From NCBI GenBank assembly GCA_937960415.1, contig CALGPK010000038.1, positions 1 to 57,870 of the forward strand: a stretch of 57,870 nucleotides of DNA. The letters are read 5' to 3'. The notes beneath the pieces are model-generated. The model was not told the DNA's origin. It made no database searches and was given only the letters and a program-made list of their open reading frames with translations. Shown in pieces: positions 26,358 through 35,691 of this stretch (position 1 is the first letter of the stretch; each line of letters begins with the position of its first letter). A program made the translations under genes and the position numbers. This DNA comes from an uncultured Bacteroidales bacterium (lineage in GTDB: Bacteria > Bacteroidota > Bacteroidia > Bacteroidales > GWA2-32-17).

Positions 26358-26774
26358 ATGAAAAGCTATAGAAAAGAACTCTGGTTTGAAACTCGAAACA
26401 GACGAGAATTTATTAACATTACACCTGCCATAGAGCAATGTGTTAGCGAAAGTGGTATCAAAGAAGGATTTTGCTTGGTGAATGCCATGCACATCACAGC
26501 AAGTGTATTTATAAATGACGACGAGTCTGGATTACATCACGATTTTGAAGTATGGCTCGAGAAATTAGCACCCGAAAAACCTTACTCACAATATAAACAT
26601 AATGGTTTTGAAGATAATGCCGATGCTCACTTAAAACGAACCATTATGGGACGCGAAGTAGTTGTTGCTATTACCAATGGAAAACTCGACTTTGGACCAT
26701 GGGAACAAATATTTTATGGCGAATTTGACGGCAAAAGAAAAAAACGTGTTTTAGTTAAAATTATTGGAGAATAA
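26358..26774 (+). CDS. YjbQ/UPF0047 family protein
   Basis: A 138-residue protein of typical family length. Signatures are [32 protein letters not shown] (the conserved serine-containing strand), [19 protein letters not shown] and [27 protein letters not shown]. The family is annotated as secondary thiamine-phosphate synthase from weak activity in E. coli YjbQ; its real role is uncertain. It lies 6 bases after the DUF4340-like gene and 3 bases before purH. Confidence 0.9.
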   Translation: MKSYRKELWFETRNRREFINITPAIEQCVSESGIKEGFCLVNAMHITASVFINDDESGLHHDFEVWLEKLAPEKPYSQYKHNGFEDNADAHLKRTIMGREVVVAITNGKLDFGPWEQIFYGEFDGKRKKRVLVKIIGE

Positions 26775-26777
26775 TTT

Positions 26778-28298
26778 ATGAATAATGATGTATTACCTAT
26801 TCGTACTGCTTTAATTTCGGTTTATCATAAATCTAAAATAGAATCTATTGTAAAAAAATTATCCGAATTAGACATTACCATCATTTCAACAGGTGGAACT
26901 CAACAATATATTGAAAAGCTAGGTTATACCTGTATTTTATCTGAATCACTCACGCAATATCCTTCATTATTCGACGGCAGAGTCAAAACACTGCACCCTG
27001 CTATTGTAGGAGGCATTCTTTTTAAAAGAGATAACGATAAAGATGTGTACGAAGCCAATCAATACAACATACCTCAAATAGATTTGGTAATTGTTGACCT
27101 GTATCCATTCGAAGAAACGGTAAAAAATAGTCATGACGAAAGCCAAATTATAGAAAATATAGATATAGGCGGCATTAGCCTCATACGTGCAGCTGCAAAA
27201 AATTTTAAATATGTACTCGTTATACCATCAGAAGCATATTATGATTTTTTGTTGAATCTATTAGAACAAAACGGAGCAAACTCCACTTTAGCTCAACGTA
27301 AAGCAATGGCTGCCAAAGCTTTTGAAATTAGCTCCTTATACGACAAAGCCATTGTTTCGTACTTCAACCAACTTCCGTACTATTCTCTTCCATTTTCACC
27401 AGTTCAAAAACTACGTTATGGCGAAAATCCTCATCAGCAAGGTTGGTACGTAGGTAATTTTCATTCCATTTTCGAGAAAATTCAAGGTCAGGAAGTTTCG
27501 TACAACAATCTTCTCGACATGGATGCAGCCATACATCTTATTGCTGAATTCGATGAGCCTACAACAGCAATTATCAAGCACAACAATCCATGCGGAGTGG
27601 CATCGGACTATCAACCATTAATGGCCTGGAAAAAAGCTTACGAATCCGATCCACTAAGCGCCTTCGGTGGAATTATTATCTGCAACTTTACCATAACCGA
27701 AGAAATTGCGAAAGAAATAAACACACTGTTTTTTGAAATTTTAATTGCTCCCGACTTCGACGAAAAGGCAATTCAATTGTTTAGCTCTAAATCGAAGCGT
27801 ATTATACTTAAATTAAAAAAATGGCTGCCAGCAAAATTTGTATTCAAATCTGCCTTAAACGGAATGTTAATCCAGGAAAATAATTTGTATATTCAAAATG
27901 AAAATACATTTAAAAATGTTACAAAAAAACAAATTTCAGAAAAAGAGAAAGAAGATTTATTATTTGCTAATAAAATAGTAAAACATATAAAAAGTAATGC
28001 TATTGTGATTGTAAAAGATAAACAAATGTTGGGTAGTGGTATGGGACAAACATCGCGTGTAGATGCTGTAAAACATGCCATTGAAAAAGCTATTTCTCGA
28101 AATTTTGATTTAAAAGGAGCTGTTTTAGCCAGCGATGCCTTTTTCCCGTTTAAAGATAGTATCGAAATTGCTTCCAGATACGGAATTTATTGCTTCATTC
28201 AGCCGGGAGGTAGTATTAGAGACCACGAATCTATTGATTTTTGTAATGCAAATAATTTGGCTATGATATTTACAGGAATTCGAAATTTTAAGCATTAG
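26778..28298 (+). CDS. purH: Bifunctional AICAR transformylase / IMP cyclohydrolase
   Basis: A 506-residue enzyme catalysing the last two steps of IMP synthesis. The N-terminal MGS-like cyclohydrolase domain (about 1-195) shows IISTGGTQQYIEKLG, DGRVKTLHPAIVGGIL and IDIGGISLIRAAAKN. The transformylase part has KLRYGENPHQ, IIKHNNPCGVA, AFGGIIICN, LGSGMGQTSRVDA and SDAFFPFKDSIEIA, and ends FIQPGGSIRDHESIDFCN to FTGIRNFKH. All expected blocks are present and length is normal. The start is 3 bases after yjbQ; an upstream GGAG is part of the yjbQ coding end and may or may not help initiation. Confidence 0.97.
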   Translation: MNNDVLPIRTALISVYHKSKIESIVKKLSELDITIISTGGTQQYIEKLGYTCILSESLTQYPSLFDGRVKTLHPAIVGGILFKRDNDKDVYEANQYNIPQIDLVIVDLYPFEETVKNSHDESQIIENIDIGGISLIRAAAKNFKYVLVIPSEAYYDFLLNLLEQNGANSTLAQRKAMAAKAFEISSLYDKAIVSYFNQLPYYSLPFSPVQKLRYGENPHQQGWYVGNFHSIFEKIQGQEVSYNNLLDMDAAIHLIAEFDEPTTAIIKHNNPCGVASDYQPLMAWKKAYESDPLSAFGGIIICNFTITEEIAKEINTLFFEILIAPDFDEKAIQLFSSKSKRIILKLKKWLPAKFVFKSALNGMLIQENNLYIQNENTFKNVTKKQISEKEKEDLLFANKIVKHIKSNAIVIVKDKQMLGSGMGQTSRVDAVKHAIEKAISRNFDLKGAVLASDAFFPFKDSIEIASRYGIYCFIQPGGSIRDHESIDFCNANNLAMIFTGIRNFKH

Positions 28299-28315
28299 TT
28301 TTTCAGAATAATAAT

Positions 28316-28323
28316 TATATTTG
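28316..28323 (+). promoter_or_regulatory. -7 promoter box of the mre/rod operon
   Basis: TATATTTG matches TAnnTTTG and lies 22 bases before the mreB ATG at 28346, in the 47-base gap after purH. No exact -33 TTTG is found. Confidence 0.55.
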
Positions 28324-28345
28324 CAATTTAAAGAGTCTGAAATTT

Positions 28346-29371
28346 ATGGGGTTATTTTCTTATTTTAATCAGGAACTTGCGATTGACTTAGGTACGGCTA
28401 ACACCATCATTACTCATAATGACAAGATAGTAATTGATGAACCATCTATTATAGCTATAGATAGCGAAACAAAAAAAGTTATTGCAGTTGGACACGAAGC
28501 TCGTCAGATGCACGGTAAAACACATGCAAACATTAAAACCATTCGTCCGTTAAAAGATGGTGTTATTGCCGACTTCAATTCTGCAGAACTTATGCTTCGA
28601 GAATTTATTCGCAAAATTAATCCTCGTCGTCGTTTTTTTTCGCCTTCGTTAAAACTTGTTATAGCTATACCTTCGGGCAGTACCGAAGTAGAAATTCGTG
28701 CTGTTCGCGACTCGTCTGAACATGCGGGCGCTCGAGAGGTTTATATGATTTACGAGCCAATGGCTGCCGCTATTGGAATTGGCTTAGATGTAGAAGCACC
28801 CGAAGGCAATGTTGTAGTTGACATTGGAGGAGGAACAACCGAAATAGCAGTTATTTCGCTTGCAGGTATTGTTTGCAACAAATCCATTCGTGTAGCAGGT
28901 GATGTTTTTACTGCCGACATTATGGAACATATGCGTAGTCAGCATAACATGAAGGTTGGTGAACGAACAGCCGAAGAAATAAAAATAAATGTAGGTGCTG
29001 CCTTAACAGACTTAGACGATCCACCTGCCGATTATATTGTTAAAGGTCCTAGCCTATCGGGCTTTACTCCTCTCGAAGTGCCTGTTTCGTATCAAGAAAT
29101 TGCACACTGTTTGGATAAAAGCCTTTCGCGCATAGAAAGTACTATTCAAACAGTATTAGAAGAAACACCTGCCGAGTTATATAAAGATATTACTAACAAT
29201 TGCATCTACCTTGCCGGAGGTGGTGCACTTATCAGAGGTTTGGATAAACGATTGAGCGAAAAATTTGGGTTAAAATTTGTTGTTGCCGAAGACCCACTTC
29301 ATGCAGTTGCAAGAGGAACATCAATCGTTTTAAAAAATATAAACCGTTTTCAAGCCATACTCATGCGATAA
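28346..29371 (+). CDS. mreB: Rod-shape-determining actin homologue MreB
   Basis: A 341-residue protein with the actin-fold phosphate motifs DLGTANT (13-19), VVVDIGGGTTEIAVISL (about 151-167) and YLAGGGALIRGLDKRLSE (about 290-307). It also has the MreB hallmarks RPLKDGVIADF and IYEPMAAAIGIGL. It polymerises beneath the inner membrane to guide lateral cell-wall synthesis. It heads the elongasome operon mreB-mreC-mreD-mrdA-rodA. Full length and intact. Confidence 0.98.
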   Translation: MGLFSYFNQELAIDLGTANTIITHNDKIVIDEPSIIAIDSETKKVIAVGHEARQMHGKTHANIKTIRPLKDGVIADFNSAELMLREFIRKINPRRRFFSPSLKLVIAIPSGSTEVEIRAVRDSSEHAGAREVYMIYEPMAAAIGIGLDVEAPEGNVVVDIGGGTTEIAVISLAGIVCNKSIRVAGDVFTADIMEHMRSQHNMKVGERTAEEIKINVGAALTDLDDPPADYIVKGPSLSGFTPLEVPVSYQEIAHCLDKSLSRIESTIQTVLEETPAELYKDITNNCIYLAGGGALIRGLDKRLSEKFGLKFVVAEDPLHAVARGTSIVLKNINRFQAILMR

Positions 29372-29390
29372 ATGATTTTTAACTTATCGT

Positions 29391-30215
29391 ATGAGAACTG
29401 TACTAAAATTTATAATTCGTCAACACAATGCTATCATTTTTTTGCTTTTAGAAACATTGTGTATTTTTTTAACTATTAAAAACAACGAGTACCACAAAAA
29501 CGTCAGTTTTTCATTTTTCAAGGAAATAACAGGACAAGTTCATTCTGCTTATTATTTTGTTAAGAAATATATTGGTACAATTGAAGAAAACAAGTTACTT
29601 GCTGAAGAAAATTCAAGATTAAGAACTTTATTAACAAACGTTTTACATGATTCAACTCATCATATTATTGACCTTAAAAACAATATTCAGTATATTCCGG
29701 CAAAAGTAGTATATGCTACTACACGAACAGCCAATAATTATTTAATTATAGACAAAGGATTGAATGACAGCATTTTGCCCGATATGGGCGTTATTTCGCC
29801 CAATGGTATAGTCGGAATTGTTAAAGATGTTTCGGATAATTTTTCAACGGTTCTACCCATAATAAATATAAATGCTCATATTAGTGCTCGTATTAAAACC
29901 AACAGCTACTTTGGTACTACAGTTTGGGATGGCAAAAATTCACAAATTATTTATCTTGCAGACATACCGTATCACATAAAATTAAACAAAGGCGATACTG
30001 TTATTACCAGTGGTTTTTCGACCATCTTTCCCGAAGGTATCGAAATAGGAACCATTGTAGAATTCGATTACAACGAAGGGAATGATTTCTACAACATTAA
30101 GGTACAACTCAAAACAGATTTTAATAAAATTAATCACGTTTACGTTATTAGACACCTGTTACAAAAAGAATATAAGCAAATAGAACAAATAATTAAAAAT
30201 GACAAACAGAATTGA
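29391..30215 (+). CDS. mreC: Rod-shape-determining protein MreC
   Basis: A 274-residue bitopic protein: one membrane helix (about 12-28), a coiled coil with ENKLLAEENSRLRTLL (about 65-80), then the periplasmic beta-barrel pair with NNYLIIDKGLNDSILPDMGVISPNGIVGIV and KGDTVITSGFSTIFPEGIEIGTI, both canonical. It bridges MreB filaments to PBP2 and RodA. It starts 19 bases after mreB and overlaps mreD by 17 bases. Confidence 0.95.
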   Translation: MRTVLKFIIRQHNAIIFLLLETLCIFLTIKNNEYHKNVSFSFFKEITGQVHSAYYFVKKYIGTIEENKLLAEENSRLRTLLTNVLHDSTHHIIDLKNNIQYIPAKVVYATTRTANNYLIIDKGLNDSILPDMGVISPNGIVGIVKDVSDNFSTVLPIININAHISARIKTNSYFGTTVWDGKNSQIIYLADIPYHIKLNKGDTVITSGFSTIFPEGIEIGTIVEFDYNEGNDFYNIKVQLKTDFNKINHVYVIRHLLQKEYKQIEQIIKNDKQN

Positions 30216-30717
30216 TAAACATATAATACGCTTTATTCTTTTGCTACTTACTCAGGTTTACATTTTAAACAATGTACTTTTTCTCAATATTATCAACCCA
30301 TACATTTACATCTATTTCATCCTTTTATTACCGTTCAATATTCCTACTTTTCTGCGAATTATATTGGGGTTTATTATGGGTTTTTCCATCGACCTTTTCA
30401 CAGGCTCAATGGCAATTCATGCATCAGCAACTACTTTCATAGCTTATTTTCGCCCTTTTATTCTGAGTTTATTTGCCCCCTTCGATGGCTATGAAAAAAA
30501 TACAGAACCTACGTTACAGTATTACAACTTATCGTGGTGGTTAAAATATGCTACCACAACAACAGGCATTCATCACTTTACCTTGTTTTTGATGGAAGTT
30601 TTTCATTTCAAAAATATGTATTTCCTTTTTCTTAAAACCATTTTAAGTACTATGCTTACAGTGTTTTTAATGACTTTGCTTCAATTGTTTTTTTATAAAT
30701 CGAAAAGTAATACATGA
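30199..30717 (+). CDS. mreD: Rod-shape-determining membrane protein MreD
   Basis: A 172-residue protein with about five membrane helices, lying between mreC and the PBP2 gene, where mreD is expected. Sequence conservation in this family is low. The features that can be seen are LLPFNIPTFLRIILGFIMGFSIDLFTG (spanning helices) and FRPFILSLF, which match MreD-like proteins of Bacteroidota. It is part of the elongasome. Overlaps: 17 bases with mreC, 4 bases with mrdA. Confidence 0.88.
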   Translation: MTNRIDKHIIRFILLLLTQVYILNNVLFLNIINPYIYIYFILLLPFNIPTFLRIILGFIMGFSIDLFTGSMAIHASATTFIAYFRPFILSLFAPFDGYEKNTEPTLQYYNLSWWLKYATTTTGIHHFTLFLMEVFHFKNMYFLFLKTILSTMLTVFLMTLLQLFFYKSKSNT

Positions 30718-32528
30718 CCAATCCATACGTAAATCGAAAATATATCATTATTTCGCTAATTATCTTTATATTCATTGTATTTGTTGCTCGCTTATTCTAC
30801 ATGCAAATTATTGACGACTCATACAAATATTCAGCTCAAAACAATTCTCAGCGGAGAATAACAAAATATCCTGCTCGTGGTGTTATCTTTGATCGTAATG
30901 GAAAAATTCTTGTTTATAATGAACCCGCATTTGACCTGATGGTTATTCCAATACAAACCAAAGCGTTCGACACAACAGATCTCTGCAAGATTCTGGAAAT
31001 TGAACCAAATATTCTACGACTTATTCTTAAACGTGCACGATTATATTCAAAGTATAAACCATCGGTAGTCATTCCCCAATTATCATTAGAAACTACAGCT
31101 ATTCTCAAAGAAAAAATATATAAGTTTAGTGGCTTTTTCCTTCAATCGCGAACATTGCGAAAATACCCTAAACCGATAGCAGCCCACTTATTAGGATACG
31201 TTGGAGAAGTTGATGAAGCCTATATTAAACAAAACCCATATTACAAAATGGGCGACTACGTTGGAATAAGTGGTATAGAAAAATCATACGAAGAATATTT
31301 AAGAGGAAAAAAAGGTGTAAGTATATATCTGGTTGATGTTCATAATAAAATAGTAGGAAATTTTGCCGAAGGTAAATACGATACCGCGGCCATTCCCGGA
31401 TATAATATTACAACAACCATCGATCTTGAATTACAAGAATATGGCGAAATGCTGATGAAAAATAAAAAAGGCAGCATCGTAGCCATCGATCCTCAAAACG
31501 GTGAGATACTTGCCTTAATATCCTCGCCAACTTACGATCCATCGCTACTGGTTGGTAGAAAACGTACAAAAAATTATCAAATGCTTCTGAAAGATACACT
31601 TAAACCACTGTTTAACAGAGCACTAATGGCAAAATATCCGCCGGGCAGCACGTTTAAAATGGTAAATGGTCTCATTGGCTTACAAGAAGGTGTCATCAAT
31701 GTTCATTCTGCTTTTTCGTGCAGTCGTGGTTTTTCTATGGGGAATATTCATGTTGGCTGCCACCCACACCCCAGTCCATTGGAATTGATTTCATCGATTC
31801 AACATTCGTGCAACGCATACTATTGCAATGTTTTCTTTAAAATTTTAAATAACAAAAAGTATAAAAACACCGAAGAGGCATTTCTAAAATGGAGGGAATA
31901 TGTTACCTCATTTGGTTTTGGGCAAAATTTAGGTACTGATTTGTCGTATGAATTGAAAGGCAATGTTCCTACAAACACATATTACAATAAATATTTTGGA
32001 AAAAACCGATGGAAACCACTTACCATTATATCACTATCAATTGGTCAGGGAGAGCTGGGCATTACACCACTTCAATTAGCAAATTATGCATGCATACTAG
32101 CAAACAGAGGATATTATTATGTACCACATGTTGTTAAAGAAATTCATGATGTACAACATGATAATAATAAGTTTTTACAAAAACATCGAACCTTAATAGA
32201 TCCAAAAAATTTTGAACCGATTGTAGAAGGAATGGAAATGGTAGTAAAAGGTGGAACTGCCAGAATAGCTCAAATAGACAGCATTGTTGTTTGCGGTAAA
32301 ACAGGTACAGCTCAAAACCCACACGGCAAAGACCATTCAATCTTTATTGCATTTGCTCCGAAAGATAACCCGAAAATTGCCATTGCTGTTGTGGTCGAGA
32401 ATGCAGGCTTTGGTGCTACCTATGCAGCCCCCATTGCCAGCTTAATGATAGAAAAATACTTAAAACGAAAAATAAAACGTGTAAATTTGGAAAAATATAT
32501 TTTTGAATCTGATCTAATTAGGCGATAA
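30714..32528 (+). CDS. mrdA: Penicillin-binding protein 2 (elongasome transpeptidase)
   Basis: A 604-residue class B PBP with an N-terminal membrane helix (about 9-30), a dimerisation/pedestal region opening with ARGVIFDRNGKILVYNEPAFDL, and a transpeptidase domain. The three active-site motifs are intact: S312 in PPGSTFKMV (SxxK), SCN near 366 (SxN) and KTGTAQ near 525 (KTG). Residues CHPHPSPLELI and the SCNAYY block are typical of Bacteroidota PBP2. It cross-links peptidoglycan together with the glycosyltransferase RodA, whose start codon overlaps this stop codon by one base (TAATG). Confidence 0.96.
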   Translation: MTNPYVNRKYIIISLIIFIFIVFVARLFYMQIIDDSYKYSAQNNSQRRITKYPARGVIFDRNGKILVYNEPAFDLMVIPIQTKAFDTTDLCKILEIEPNILRLILKRARLYSKYKPSVVIPQLSLETTAILKEKIYKFSGFFLQSRTLRKYPKPIAAHLLGYVGEVDEAYIKQNPYYKMGDYVGISGIEKSYEEYLRGKKGVSIYLVDVHNKIVGNFAEGKYDTAAIPGYNITTTIDLELQEYGEMLMKNKKGSIVAIDPQNGEILALISSPTYDPSLLVGRKRTKNYQMLLKDTLKPLFNRALMAKYPPGSTFKMVNGLIGLQEGVINVHSAFSCSRGFSMGNIHVGCHPHPSPLELISSIQHSCNAYYCNVFFKILNNKKYKNTEEAFLKWREYVTSFGFGQNLGTDLSYELKGNVPTNTYYNKYFGKNRWKPLTIISLSIGQGELGITPLQLANYACILANRGYYYVPHVVKEIHDVQHDNNKFLQKHRTLIDPKNFEPIVEGMEMVVKGGTARIAQIDSIVVCGKTGTAQNPHGKDHSIFIAFAPKDNPKIAIAVVVENAGFGATYAAPIASLMIEKYLKRKIKRVNLEKYIFESDLIRR

Positions 32529-33952
32529 TGCAACGCAATATTAACATATCGAAAACAATTGACTGGTTGACATTGGGACTTTATCTGGTTATAGTTCTTT
32601 TAGGATGGCTTAATATTTTTGCCGCTGTGTATAACGAAGAACATCGTTCCATTTTCGATATCACTCAACAATATGGAAAACAATTAATCTGGATTATTAC
32701 ATCATTTCTTATTGCTACCATTATACTTTTTACAGATAGTATTTATTATCAAATATTTGCCTACCCCATTTATTTTATCCTTTTACTATTAACCATTTTG
32801 GTCATTTTTTTCGGAAAAGATATTAATGGACAAAAAGCATGGTTTGAAATTGGCTGGATTCGAATTCAGCCTTCAGAATTTTTGAAGTTTTCGGTAAATC
32901 TGGCACTAGCTAAATTTATGAGTACGTATAATTTTAAAATTCATAACTACCGAAATCTTATTACTATTATCCTTATTATTGTTATTCCCACCGCTATAGT
33001 CTTTATGCAACACGATACCGGTACCGCTATCGTTTTTACTTCTTTTATTTTTATGCTTTATCGCGAAGGATTAACACCTTTTATTATGTTCTTTACCGTT
33101 ATTTCTATTGTTTTATTCATTATGTCGTTGCTTGTTCAACAAGACATTATAATTTACGCCTTACTTATTGTATCCATAGTTATTTTTTCTTTTGTAAATG
33201 GGCAAATTACTTTTATTTTAAGTGCAATAGGAGCGTTAATAGGAATATTTTTGATATCCAAAGGGATTGTTTATTTGTTTCATATTCAGTTTTTAGAACA
33301 ACACTTTATTATTAGTGTTGCTATTGTTTTTGCATTGATAGGAATGCTTTTGGGTAAATTAAAGAAAATAAAATATGCTGTACATATGGGGGTTTTATTG
33401 TTAGCTTGTATTACTTTTACTTTTATGGTTGACTATATTTTTCATAATATTCTAGAACCACATCAACAGGCAAGAATAAACGAACTTTTGGGAAAATCAA
33501 ATGACTTAAAGGGTGTAGGCTATAATGTAAATCAATCAAAAATAGCTATAGGGTCAGGTGGCTTTTTAGGAAAAGGCTTCCTTCAAGGAACACAAACAAA
33601 ATACAACTTTGTACCCGAACAAAGTACCGATTTTATTTTCTGCACGGTAGGCGAAGAACATGGTTTTGTTGGTAGTGTAATATTGTTATTGTTGTATGTT
33701 TCGCTACTTATACGACTAGTATATCTTGCCGAGCGACAACGTTTAGCTTTTAGCAGAATTTATGGGTATGGTGTAGTGTCTATATTATTCTTCCATTTCG
33801 TAATTAATATTGGAATGACCATTGGATTAGTTCCTGTAATTGGCATTCCACTCCCCTTTTTTAGTTATGGAGGAAGTTCGCTTTGGGCATTTACGATTTT
33901 ATTATTTATCTTTTTAAAATTAGATATAGATCGATTAAAATATCTAACATAA
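32528..33952 (+). CDS. rodA: Peptidoglycan glycosyltransferase RodA (SEDS family)
   Basis: A 474-residue polytopic protein. SEDS motifs are present: WFEIGWIRIQPSEFLKF, MQHDTGTAIVF, ARINELLG, QSKIAIGSGGFLGKGFLQGTQTKYNFVPEQSTDFIFCTVGEEHG (several catalytic-face blocks) and GIPLPFFSYGGSS near the end. It polymerises glycan strands from lipid II with PBP2. It is longer than the roughly 370 residues of E. coli RodA because of extra membrane helices in the middle (about 190-310). I believe this is normal for Bacteroidota. Last gene of the mre cluster; the OsmC gene follows after one base and may be co-transcribed. Confidence 0.95.
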   Translation: MQRNINISKTIDWLTLGLYLVIVLLGWLNIFAAVYNEEHRSIFDITQQYGKQLIWIITSFLIATIILFTDSIYYQIFAYPIYFILLLLTILVIFFGKDINGQKAWFEIGWIRIQPSEFLKFSVNLALAKFMSTYNFKIHNYRNLITIILIIVIPTAIVFMQHDTGTAIVFTSFIFMLYREGLTPFIMFFTVISIVLFIMSLLVQQDIIIYALLIVSIVIFSFVNGQITFILSAIGALIGIFLISKGIVYLFHIQFLEQHFIISVAIVFALIGMLLGKLKKIKYAVHMGVLLLACITFTFMVDYIFHNILEPHQQARINELLGKSNDLKGVGYNVNQSKIAIGSGGFLGKGFLQGTQTKYNFVPEQSTDFIFCTVGEEHGFVGSVILLLLYVSLLIRLVYLAERQRLAFSRIYGYGVVSILFFHFVINIGMTIGLVPVIGIPLPFFSYGGSSLWAFTILLFIFLKLDIDRLKYLT

Positions 33953-33953
33953 T

Positions 33954-34379
33954 ATGGGAACATCAGAAGTAATTTACCTCGGTAATTTAAGAACCAAAGC
34001 AAAACATCTTGCTTCAGGCAGTGAAATTATTACAGATGCACCGGTTGACAACAAAGGTAAAGGTGAATTTTTTTCACCTACCGACCTCGTTGCTACCTCC
34101 CTTGCCTCCTGTATTTTAACCATTATGGGTATTGGCGCCGAGAACTTTCGATACAACATCGATGGAACAAAAGCAGAAATAACTAAAATCATGACTGACA
34201 ATCCTCGCAAAATTGGTGAAATTAAAATTATATTTACGTTTCCTAATCACAATTTTACTAAAAAACAAAAACAAGCACTGATTAGTATTGCTAAAACATG
34301 TCCGGTCGCACTATCCTTATCATTAGATGTTAAAAAAAGCATCACTTTTGTATTCAACGATGAAACAATAGATCTTTGA
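33954..34379 (+). CDS. OsmC family peroxide-reducing protein
   Basis: A 141-residue protein of the OsmC/Ohr/YhfA fold. It has the two conserved cysteines: one in TSLASCILTIMGI (about C53) and one in AKTCPVALSL (about C121). A conserved segment FFSPTDLVATSLASC precedes the first. Family members reduce organic hydroperoxides through these two thiols. The YhfA-like branch is the best fit because of the motif around the second cysteine. It follows rodA by one base. Confidence 0.9.
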   Translation: MGTSEVIYLGNLRTKAKHLASGSEIITDAPVDNKGKGEFFSPTDLVATSLASCILTIMGIGAENFRYNIDGTKAEITKIMTDNPRKIGEIKIIFTFPNHNFTKKQKQALISIAKTCPVALSLSLDVKKSITFVFNDETIDL

Positions 34380-34386
34380 TTTGCTT

Positions 34387-35691
34387 ATGAAGTTTATTTA
34401 CTTTGTTGTTTGGTTAGTTTTTTTTGTTTGGCTTATATATAAACTTAAATTTTTCAGACATGCTGATTTAAAATTTAAGCATCTTATTTTCCTGTTTCTT
34501 GTAAAAATTGTTGCTTCGTTTTTGGTCTATGGAGTTTATACTAAATTTTATAACGAACGTATCAATGCCGATATTTTCAAATATTATGACGATGGTATTA
34601 TCCTATACAATAGCTTGAGTGAAAATCCCATCCACTATTTAAAAATGCTTACGGGTATTGATGCCAACCATCCACAGTTAATGAAATACTACAATCAAAT
34701 GAGCTTCTGGATTAAACCATATAATTTTGAAATCATCAACGAAAATAAAACCCTTATTAGACTTAATGCATTTATATCATTGTTTTCATTTCACAATTAT
34801 TTTATTCATGTACTTGTTTTCGTATTCTTGTCATTTGTTGGTCTTTTTGCTATTTTTAAAGTGTTATCGCAATATTTGCAACATTATCCTTTCTTGTTAG
34901 CGTTTGTCATATTTCTTTTTCCTTCTACGTTATTCTGGTCGTCGGCAATATTAAAAGAAGCTTTGGTTTTCTTTAGTCTGGGTTTGTCGTTGTATTATTT
35001 TATTGATTGGTACAATTATCAAAACAAATTCTCTGCTTTAAAGTTTCTTTTTTTTCTGATTATTCTCATGATTAGTAAAATGTATATTTTTCTTATTGTT
35101 TTACCATCTTTATCTTACCTTTTTATCACCAGATTTATCCCTAAACTTAATAAATTATTGTTCTTCGTAGCATTTCACATCATTTGTATTCTGTTTTTCT
35201 TTTATTCCGAATGGATATTACCTTACAATTTTTCGGAAATTGTAACCATAAAACAACATCATTTTATAAAAATGGCATCCGAATTTAATGCAGGTAGTCA
35301 AATTTTCTTGCCAGCATTGGAAGATAATTTGTTATCTTTTATTTCTCTTGTTCCTGTGGCAATTGTTAATTCATTCTTCAGGCCATTTATATGGGAAGCC
35401 CACAACATTTTGGCTTTAGTGGCTGCTATCGAAAATATTATACTATTTGTAATGTTTATATTTGCAATCGTTTTCTTTCGAACCACATATTCTAATCCAA
35501 TGTTTTTATTCTCTATTTCATTTATTTTATTACTTTTCATGCTTATTGGTATTTCTACTCCTGTACTTGGTGCACTGGTGCGTTACAAAGCTCCTGCTTT
35601 ACCATTTCTATTGTTTTTACTACTTTTGTTTACCAATATCGATAAAGTATTAAATAAATTAAAATATGTATGGAAAAAACTGTATTCATAA
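34387..35691 (+). CDS. Polytopic membrane protein of unknown function
   Basis: A 434-residue protein counted from the ATG at 34387 (a TTG two codons upstream is less likely). It has roughly ten membrane helices and a conserved-looking periplasmic loop rich in acidic and aromatic residues (RINADIFKYYDDG, then NPIHYLKMLTGIDANHP), followed by FPSTLFWSSAILKEALVFF. This arrangement resembles GT-C-like or EpsG-like polysaccharide enzymes, in which an aspartate-bearing first loop precedes a helix with an F-W-S-S-x-x-L-K-E pattern. I do not recognise a specific family with confidence. The 3-prime end overlaps the next gene (SDR) by 22 bases. Confidence 0.75.
   Translation: MKFIYFVVWLVFFVWLIYKLKFFRHADLKFKHLIFLFLVKIVASFLVYGVYTKFYNERINADIFKYYDDGIILYNSLSENPIHYLKMLTGIDANHPQLMKYYNQMSFWIKPYNFEIINENKTLIRLNAFISLFSFHNYFIHVLVFVFLSFVGLFAIFKVLSQYLQHYPFLLAFVIFLFPSTLFWSSAILKEALVFFSLGLSLYYFIDWYNYQNKFSALKFLFFLIILMISKMYIFLIVLPSLSYLFITRFIPKLNKLLFFVAFHIICILFFFYSEWILPYNFSEIVTIKQHHFIKMASEFNAGSQIFLPALEDNLLSFISLVPVAIVNSFFRPFIWEAHNILALVAAIENIILFVMFIFAIVFFRTTYSNPMFLFSISFILLLFMLIGISTPVLGALVRYKAPALPFLLFLLLLFTNIDKVLNKLKYVWKKLYS

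Noticed and set aside
26358-26774. A thiamine-pathway role with TPP riboswitch for yjbQ
   Set aside because: The gap upstream is only 6 bases, and no thiamine gene is in the window.
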